DNA from: Actinomycetota bacterium
Lineage (GTDB): Bacteria > Actinomycetota > Actinomycetes > Actinomycetales > Microbacteriaceae
Direction: 5' to 3'
NCBI GenBank assembly: GCA_009703445.1
Contig: WLGA01000027.1
Location: forward strand, 1-11,153
Length of the DNA: 11,153 nucleotides
The first letter of the stretch is position 1. Each line of letters begins with the position of its first letter. Position numbers and translations under genes: made by a program. The notes beneath the pieces are model-generated. The model was not told the DNA's origin. It saw nothing but the letters and a program-made list of their open reading frames with translations, and did not search any database. Positions 6,253 to 11,153 of the stretch are shown piece by piece.

Positions 6253-7142
6253 TATTTGACTGCCTTGCCAGATATCTCGACATGGATAGGCGTTGCAGTG
6301 CTTGCCATAGCAATCTTGTTTTTGTCGAGAGCAGCCTTGATTCGAGCGCGAAGCTCACGGGCCACGGCATCTGCATGGCTAGGGCCAACCTGCTGAACGA
6401 TTCGCAAGACGACCTGCTCGCCCGAGAGAAGCTCGATGCCCCAAATCTCGGGTTCGCCCATGAGCTGCTTGGTGAAGGCTTTATCAACCGAAACCGATTG
6501 GGCAGCCTGCAAAATCACCTCTCGTGCCTTGTCCTGTGGAGCGGAGTAGGCGAGCGGGATGTCCAAAACAACGCGGGACCATCCCTGAGACTGGTTGCCG
6601 ACACGAACGACTTCACCGTTGCGCACGTACCAAAGAACACCCGACACATCTCGAACCTGGGTGACACGAAGGCCAACCGATTCGACAACACCGGTGGCTT
6701 GCCCGAGGTCGACGCTGTCTCCAACACCGTATTGGTCTTCGAAGACTATGAAAAGACCACTGATTAGATCTCGAACCAAACTTTGAGCACCAAAACCAAC
6801 CGCAGCACCGAGGATTCCGGCTCCCGCAACAAGTGCTCCGACAGCCACTCCAAGTTCACTTAGAACCGAGCTCAGCGCAACTAGGACCACGGTCCAAGTG
6901 ATGAAGTTGTTGAGCACCGAGCCAAGGGTTTGTGCTCGCTGAACCACGCGGGCGTTCTGCACCAGCCCAGAGGCAACGACCGCCTTACCGTTCATCCCTG
7001 AAATGACACCACGGATGACGCGCTTCACAGAAAGCAGGAGAAGGCTTCGGGCGACAACCGAACCGATGATGATTGCAAGAATGCGGATTGGCGTGTGCCA
7101 AACATCCCAGACGGCACCCCACCAGGTTAGAAAACCGTCCAT
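6252..7142 (-). CDS. mscS: Small-conductance mechanosensitive channel, MscS family
   Basis: A 296-residue inner-membrane channel that opens under membrane tension to release solutes on hypo-osmotic shock. Predicted membrane segments are at about 17-38, 81-101 and 102-135. The last is the pore-lining TM3 with GAGILGAAVGFGAQSLV and then RDLISGLFIVFEDQYGVGD, the MscS hallmark leading into the cytoplasmic beta domain (VVESVGLRVTQVRDVSG). The C-terminal alpha/beta domain runs to about residue 290. An ATG start at 7142 follows the pepN stop by 9 bp, with AAGGGG overlapping that stop as a ribosome binding site. Its own TAG stop shares a base with the glbO start. A three-TM MscS-like subtype is clear; ion selectivity cannot be read from sequence. 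Confidence 0.95.
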   Translation of the reverse strand: MDGFLTWWGAVWDVWHTPIRILAIIIGSVVARSLLLLSVKRVIRGVISGMNGKAVVASGLVQNARVVQRAQTLGSVLNNFITWTVVLVALSSVLSELGVAVGALVAGAGILGAAVGFGAQSLVRDLISGLFIVFEDQYGVGDSVDLGQATGVVESVGLRVTQVRDVSGVLWYVRNGEVVRVGNQSQGWSRVVLDIPLAYSAPQDKAREVILQAAQSVSVDKAFTKQLMGEPEIWGIELLSGEQVVLRIVQQVGPSHADAVARELRARIKAALDKNKIAMASTATPIHVEISGKAVK

Positions 7143-7151
7143 TGAAGCCCC

Positions 7152-9701
7152 TTAGTTACTCTGAGTTTGGCACTTGAGCGCGCGCTCAAGGTTGTCTAGA
7201 TTCTCCACCAGAATTCGGTGAAGTGCTGGGATTGCCTTGAACTTCGGGTCGGCGATTGCGCGACGGGCAGCCTGTGCGGTCGACTCATCGGCTAGCTGAA
7301 TAGGGAACAGGTTAACCAGAAGATATTCGGCGATCTTGAAGGTGTGAAGTTCCCAAATAGCCAGTGCGCTGTTGAAGTACTTCTCGACGTATGGTCGCAG
7401 CAGTTCGGTATCGATCATTCGGTTGAATGCAAAGCTGGCGGCCTGAACGTGAGCGTTTGAGAGCTCCTTGGTTTCGGTTAGTACGCGCCAAGTGGCAGCC
7501 TTGTTTTCGGCACTTGGAATCGCAGCTCGCGCACCTGCGGCAGCCTTCTCGCCGTTCGCAGTGCGGTCTTGCTCGACAAGTGCGTCGATTTCGCTGTGAC
7601 CGGCGGCCCCGGCAATGACCAGCCCGGTCAAGAGCTCCCACTTGAGGTCAGCGTCGATGGTGAGACCAGAGAGTTGTTCCTCTCCCGAGAGAATCGATTT
7701 GAGAGCTTGAACCTGCTGCGGTGAGCGAGCAAAGAGGGCGAAGAACTTTGTGAACTGCAGTTGAGCATCACTGCCAGCTGCTGCGTTGCGAGCCAGGTTG
7801 AGCAAACCGTCGGCAATTTCGCTTAGAGCCCGCTGGCGCGCCCCGGCGTTCACGTATAGATTTCCGGTGGTCACCAATTGACGAAGCAGGGTCATCATCG
7901 TGGTCGACTCGGTCTCAGTTGCAATGTGCGCCAAGACGAGACGGATGAATTCCGCAGGATCAGTTTCGGCATCGCGAGACGCATCGAGTGCGGCTCCCCA
8001 AACAATCGTGCGAGCTAGTGGGTCTTCGATGTCGCTCAGGTGTTCTAGAGCGGTTGACCATGACTTGTCATCCAGGCGAATTTTGGCGTAAGCCAGGTCA
8101 CCATCGTTTAGGAGAATCAAGGCTGGCTGCTTGAGGCCGACTAGCTGTGAAACATGAGTGCGTTCGCCATCTACGTCCAGCTCGATTTGGCTAGAGCGAG
8201 TTAGCTTTCCGTCGACTAGGTCATAGAAGCCAATCGCCATGCGGTGCGGACGAATGGTCGGTTGACTCTCGATGGCAGACTGCTGGACCACAAAGTGGGT
8301 GATGGTTCCGTTCTCAGAAACGCTCATCTCAGGCTTGAGGGTGTTTACTCCGGCGGTTTCGAGCCAAAGCTTTGACCAGCTCTTCAATTCGCGGCCCGAG
8401 GTCTTCTCAAGCTCGATCAAAAGATCCTTTAGTTCGGTGTTCTTGAAGGCGTGCTTCTTGAAATACTGTGAGACGCCGGCGAGGAACTTGTCCTGACCAA
8501 CCCAGGCCACCAGCTGCTTGAGCACCGCTGCGCCCTTAGCGTAGGTGATGCCGTCAAAGTTGACCTGAACATCCTGGAGGTCATTGATTTCAGCCACGAT
8601 TGGGTGGGTAGATGGAAGCTGGTCTTGACGGAATGCCCAGGACTTCTCGAGTGCAGCGAAGGTAGACCAGGTGTTCTTCCACTCGGTCGCTTCGGCAACG
8701 GCTAGGTGCGATGCATACTCCGCGAATGACTCGTTCAGCCAAAGGTCGTTCCACCACTGCATTGTCACTAGGTCGCCAAACCACATGTGAGCAAGCTCGT
8801 GAAGAATCGTGATGACTCGTCGCTCGCGAATGGCGTCAGTGACTTTAGAGCGGAATACGTAGGTCTCCGTAAAAGTGACGGCGCCGGCATTTTCCATTGC
8901 TCCAGCGTTGAACTCTGGAACGAACAGCTGGTCATACTTGTCAAACGGGTATGGGTAGTCGAATGCCTTCTCGAAGAATTCGAAGCCCTGGCGAGTCTTC
9001 TCGAAAATGTAGTCGGCGTCCAAGAACTCGGTCATTGAAGCACGTGCAAATACTCCCAGCGGGATGATTCGACCGTCGCTGCTGGTCAACTCGCTGCGAA
9101 CTTCGCTGTAAGGACCGGCTACGAGAGCGGTGATGTAGCTCGAGATGACCGGGGTCGGCTCGAACGCCCAGGTGGCCTTGCCGTATCCCAGTGGGGTTGC
9201 GGTTGGCGTTGCCTGGTTCGAAACGATCTTCCAGTTCTCTGGAGCGGTGATTGTGAACTTGAACGTCGCCTTTAGCGAAGGCTGCTCAAAAACTGCAAAG
9301 ACACGACGCGAGTCGGGAACCTCGAACTGTGAGTAAAGGTAAACCTCTCCGTCGGCAGGGTCCACAAACCGGTGGAGGCCTTCGCCGGTGTTCATGAAGA
9401 ACGCATCGGCAACCACGGTTAGTTCGTTCTCGAGCTCAAGGTTTTCCAGTTGAATTCTGGTTCCATCGGAAACAGCCGAAGCATCGAGAGTCACGCCGTT
9501 AAGCACTACCGAGTGCACTTCGGCGGTAATCGCGTCAATGAAGGTGCTTGCACCTGGCTGATTTGCCTTGAATTTGACCACGGTGGTTGAGCGGAAAGTC
9601 TTCTCACTGGTGGTTAGGTCGAGGGCTACCTCGTAGCTTGCGACCGAAAGCAGTTCGCTGCGCTCGGCAGCTTCGATACGAGTTAAGTTCTCTCCGGGCA
9701 T
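7152..9701 (-). CDS. pepN: Aminopeptidase N (M1 zinc metallopeptidase)
   Basis: An 849-residue cytoplasmic M1 aminopeptidase, in the size range of actinobacterial PepN. It removes N-terminal residues from peptides in the last step of protein turnover. The N-terminal beta-domain (about 15-215) is followed by the catalytic domain with the substrate-anchoring GAMEN at 267-271, the zinc motif HELAH at 301-305 and the third ligand Glu324 in WLNESFAEY, which is the correct HExxH-18-E spacing. The C-terminal half (about 520-849) is the helical domain that shapes the cavity. No signal peptide is seen. Start at ATG 9701 is backed by a strong AGGAGA (9712-9707) 5 nt upstream. It is the first gene of a leftward operon with mscS and glbO, divergent from rpiB. 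Confidence 0.97.
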   Translation of the reverse strand: MPGENLTRIEAAERSELLSVASYEVALDLTTSEKTFRSTTVVKFKANQPGASTFIDAITAEVHSVVLNGVTLDASAVSDGTRIQLENLELENELTVVADAFFMNTGEGLHRFVDPADGEVYLYSQFEVPDSRRVFAVFEQPSLKATFKFTITAPENWKIVSNQATPTATPLGYGKATWAFEPTPVISSYITALVAGPYSEVRSELTSSDGRIIPLGVFARASMTEFLDADYIFEKTRQGFEFFEKAFDYPYPFDKYDQLFVPEFNAGAMENAGAVTFTETYVFRSKVTDAIRERRVITILHELAHMWFGDLVTMQWWNDLWLNESFAEYASHLAVAEATEWKNTWSTFAALEKSWAFRQDQLPSTHPIVAEINDLQDVQVNFDGITYAKGAAVLKQLVAWVGQDKFLAGVSQYFKKHAFKNTELKDLLIELEKTSGRELKSWSKLWLETAGVNTLKPEMSVSENGTITHFVVQQSAIESQPTIRPHRMAIGFYDLVDGKLTRSSQIELDVDGERTHVSQLVGLKQPALILLNDGDLAYAKIRLDDKSWSTALEHLSDIEDPLARTIVWGAALDASRDAETDPAEFIRLVLAHIATETESTTMMTLLRQLVTTGNLYVNAGARQRALSEIADGLLNLARNAAAGSDAQLQFTKFFALFARSPQQVQALKSILSGEEQLSGLTIDADLKWELLTGLVIAGAAGHSEIDALVEQDRTANGEKAAAGARAAIPSAENKAATWRVLTETKELSNAHVQAASFAFNRMIDTELLRPYVEKYFNSALAIWELHTFKIAEYLLVNLFPIQLADESTAQAARRAIADPKFKAIPALHRILVENLDNLERALKCQTQSN

Positions 9702-9759
9702 GGCAGTCTCCTATGACTTGTCGTGACGTTCTTAGTAGCCTAACCAGTAAAATCGAGTC
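9702..9759. promoter_or_regulatory. Divergent promoter region between pepN and rpiB
   Basis: On the plus strand TAAAAT (9748-9753) is a near-consensus -10 box ending 6 nt before the rpiB ATG at 9760, so transcription probably starts at or within a base of the ATG; no Shine-Dalgarno is present, pointing to a leaderless rpiB mRNA. On the minus strand TAGGCT (9742-9737) is a weaker TAnnnT candidate for pepN, giving a leader of about 29 nt with AGGAGA. No convincing -35 boxes are seen on either strand. Confidence 0.5.
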
Positions 9760-10233
9760 ATGCGCATTCACATTGCTACCGACCACGCGGGCCTCGACCT
9801 GAGCCACTTTTTGATCCGAGAGTTGACCAAGCAGGGTCACGAAGTCTTCGATCACGGGCCAAGTTCTTATGACCCGCTGGATGACTACCCGAGCTTTTGC
9901 ATCAACGCCGCGCTTGCGGTTGTTGCCGATCAGCAAGCTGGAGTAGAGGCCCTGGGTATCGTCCTTGGTGGGTCTGGAAACGGCGAGCAAATCGCGGCAA
10001 ACAAGGTAAAGGGAATTCGCGCTGCCCTTGCCTGGAACGAGTCGACAGCAAAGCTAGCCCGCGATCACAACGACGCGAACGTAATCGCCGTCGGTGCCCG
10101 CCAGCACACTCAGGATGAAGTTCTGCAACTGATTGAGCTTTTCATTGCCGAGCCATTCAGCCAGGATGAGCGCCACGTGCGTCGAATTGGCAAGGTTGGC
10201 ATTTACGAGCAGACCGGCGACATCGTCGAATAA
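9760..10233 (+). CDS. rpiB: Ribose-5-phosphate isomerase B
   Basis: A 157-residue RpiB (LacAB family), interconverting ribulose 5-phosphate and ribose 5-phosphate in the non-oxidative pentose phosphate pathway. Visible are the N-terminal strand with Asp8-His9, GGSGNGEQIAANKVKGIRAAL at about 70-90, and HNDANVIAVGAR at 103-114 with His103. The E. coli-type enzyme uses a Cys as general base; here the equivalent position is Gly and Glu76 in GNGEQ should act instead, as described for the mycobacterial enzyme. No ribosome binding site precedes the ATG, but a TAAAAT box ends 6 nt before it. The TAA stop abuts the ATG of the nei gene, so the two form a tight pair. Confidence 0.96.
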   Translation: MRIHIATDHAGLDLSHFLIRELTKQGHEVFDHGPSSYDPLDDYPSFCINAALAVVADQQAGVEALGIVLGGSGNGEQIAANKVKGIRAALAWNESTAKLARDHNDANVIAVGARQHTQDEVLQLIELFIAEPFSQDERHVRRIGKVGIYEQTGDIVE

Positions 10234-11040
10234 ATGCCAGAAGGCCACACCGTTCATAGAACGGCAAACGAGTTCAATGAACTTTTCTCAGGCAAACCGC
10301 TCGAGGTAGTCTCGCCGCAAGGTCGATTTGCAGATAGCGCAAAACTGATTAGCGGCCGCACCCTCGTTTCAGCGAGGGCCATCGGCAAACAGATGTTTTT
10401 GGTTTTTGATAACGACCTAACTTTGCGAATCCATCTCGGCATCTACGGGAAGTGGAACTATCACCGGCTTTCTAGCCCGGATGCTCTGTTACCCGAACCG
10501 GTCGGGCAAGTCCGAGCAAGATTCAGCAACTTGTCTGCCGCTGCTGATCTGCGCGGGCCTACCGTGTGTGAAGTAATCACCCAGGATGAGGTTGCCGCCG
10601 TTGAGCGTCGCCTAGGGCCCGACCCGCTGAACCCAAACCCAAAGAATCAGGAGGCTGAACGTTTCATCGAACGCGTCTTGAAATCGAGGACTTCAATCGG
10701 CCTTCAGCTGATGAATCAGGACGTCATCGCCGGAATTGGAAACGTCTATCGGGCCGAGTTGTTGTTTCGCGCCGGAATTAGCCCGCATGTTCCGGGTAAT
10801 TCGGTGCCTCGAGAACAGTTGCAGGCCATTTGGGACGATTCGGTGAAACTTTTGAAGGTCGGCGTTGCCACTGGCGTGATGATCACCCGGGATGAGCTCT
10901 TCAAAAAGCGGCCGAAGAAAGCAGATCGATACTTTACCTATAAGCGCGAAGGGTTGCCCTGCCGAGTGTGCGGAACGAATATCAGCATCGAGCTACTAGC
11001 CGCACGCAAGCTGTATTGGTGTGCTGGCTGCCAAAGCTAG
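10234..11040 (+). CDS. nei: Fpg/Nei family DNA glycosylase, endonuclease VIII-like (Nei2)
   Basis: A 268-residue base-excision repair glycosylase/AP lyase. It begins MPEGHTVHR, where Pro2 becomes the N-terminal nucleophile after Met removal and Glu3 is catalytic; the GHT following marks Nei rather than Fpg (usually MPELPE). Lys52 in IGKQMF is the conserved beta-hairpin lysine. The helix-two-turn-helix is seen in QDVIAGIGNVYRAELLF (near residues 163-179). The C-terminal zinc finger uses Cys243, Cys246, Cys263 and Cys266, with Arg258 between them as the DNA-contacting arginine. Such enzymes remove oxidised pyrimidines. The ATG follows the rpiB stop with no gap, implying translational coupling. 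The rpiB-nei pair also occurs in M. tuberculosis (Rv2465c-Rv2464c), from memory. Confidence 0.95.
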   Translation: MPEGHTVHRTANEFNELFSGKPLEVVSPQGRFADSAKLISGRTLVSARAIGKQMFLVFDNDLTLRIHLGIYGKWNYHRLSSPDALLPEPVGQVRARFSNLSAAADLRGPTVCEVITQDEVAAVERRLGPDPLNPNPKNQEAERFIERVLKSRTSIGLQLMNQDVIAGIGNVYRAELLFRAGISPHVPGNSVPREQLQAIWDDSVKLLKVGVATGVMITRDELFKKRPKKADRYFTYKREGLPCRVCGTNISIELLAARKLYWCAGCQS

Positions 11041-11057
11041 GGCGTCTCGGTTAAAGC

Positions 11058-11084
11058 AAAAACCAGGCTCTAGGCCTGGTTTTT
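11058..11084. terminator. Symmetric intrinsic terminator between nei and the tRNA gene
   Basis: AAAAACCAGGC (11058-11068) and GCCTGGTTTTT (11074-11084) form an 11-bp stem with a 5-nt loop. A run of five A on one side and five T on the other lets it work in both directions: for nei on the plus strand and for the tRNA on the minus strand, whose 3' end lies 2 bp away. Confidence 0.93.
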
Positions 11085-11086
11085 AT

Positions 11087-11153
11087 TGGAGCGGATGACG
11101 GGAATCGAACCCGCATCATCAGTTTGGAAGACTGAGGCTTTACCACTAAGCTA
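11087..11153 (-). tRNA. tRNA-Gly (anticodon UCC), 5' end outside the window
   Basis: Read on the minus strand, this begins at position 8 of a tRNA (TAGCTTAGTGG, D arm). The anticodon stem TCAGT/ACTGA encloses the loop CTTCCAA (11130-11124) with anticodon TCC at 11128-11126. A T arm with GGTTCGAATCC follows. The 3' acceptor strand CATCCGC (11097-11091) is followed by discriminator T and an encoded CCA. The 5' acceptor strand, about 7 nt, lies beyond the right edge and should read GCGGATG by pairing. No integrase or duplicated 3' end is visible in the window, so there is no sign that it is used as an attachment site. Confidence 0.95.

Noticed and set aside
6006..6767. Rightward 253-aa open frame opposite glbO and mscS
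   Set aside because: It spans two well-supported genes on the other strand, and its translation shows no recognisable domain.
9604..9990. Leftward 128-aa open frame across the pepN-rpiB gap
   Set aside because: It overlaps the starts of both real genes and the divergent promoter region; its sequence looks like noncoding frame translation.
11087..11153. tRNA-Gly as an integration site for a mobile element
   Set aside because: No integrase, direct repeat of the tRNA 3' end or compositional shift is visible in the window.

Overview
The window looks like a piece of core chromosome from an actinobacterium, most likely a Microbacteriaceae-type organism with moderate GC content (possibly a small-genome aquatic lineage; this placement is inferred from protein similarity and base composition only). 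The protein types support it: a GlbO-type truncated haemoglobin, a Nei2-like glycosylase, an RpiB with the mycobacterial-type active site (GSGNGEQ, Glu instead of Cys), and an SSB paralogue next to EttA. Much of the gene set matches, from memory, the Mycobacterium tuberculosis neighbourhood Rv2464c-Rv2478c (nei2, rpiB, pepN, glbO, an EttA-type ABC protein, an SSB-like protein). The block therefore appears to be an old, partly conserved actinobacterial neighbourhood rather than a mobile island.

Layout, left to right. (1) The 3' end of msrA (+), cut by the window edge. (2) A hairpin-rich 110-bp gap, then an SSB paralogue (+) and a stem-loop. (3) ettA (+), ended by a long, symmetric, probably bidirectional terminator. 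(4) A leftward pair: a tesB-type acyl-CoA thioesterase followed 4 bp later by a class-III PLP aminotransferase of the glutamate-1-semialdehyde aminomutase type. (5) Divergent from tesB, a rightward gene of unknown function (219 aa). (6) A tight leftward operon pepN-mscS-glbO, with a 9-bp gap and then a 1-bp stop/start overlap. (7) Divergent from pepN, a rightward pair rpiB-nei with stop and start codons abutting; rpiB looks leaderless. (8) A symmetric terminator, then the 3' part of a tRNA-Gly(UCC) on the minus strand, cut by the window edge.

Functionally this is mostly housekeeping: repair of oxidised methionine (MsrA), DNA binding and repair (SSB, Nei), ribosome gating by energy state (EttA), acyl-CoA hydrolysis (TesB), peptide turnover (PepN), osmotic safety valve (MscS), haem protein O2/redox chemistry (GlbO) and pentose phosphate isomerisation (RpiB). 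MsrA, Nei and GlbO give a loose oxidative-stress flavour, but they sit in different transcription units. I see no CRISPR array, insertion sequence, prophage gene, integrase or toxin-antitoxin module, and no stretch over 300 bp without a gene. I found no convincing novel system; the points most worth checking are the hairpin that runs into the ssb ribosome binding site, the atypical aminotransferase, the unknown 219-aa protein, and the N-terminally extended globin coupled to MscS.
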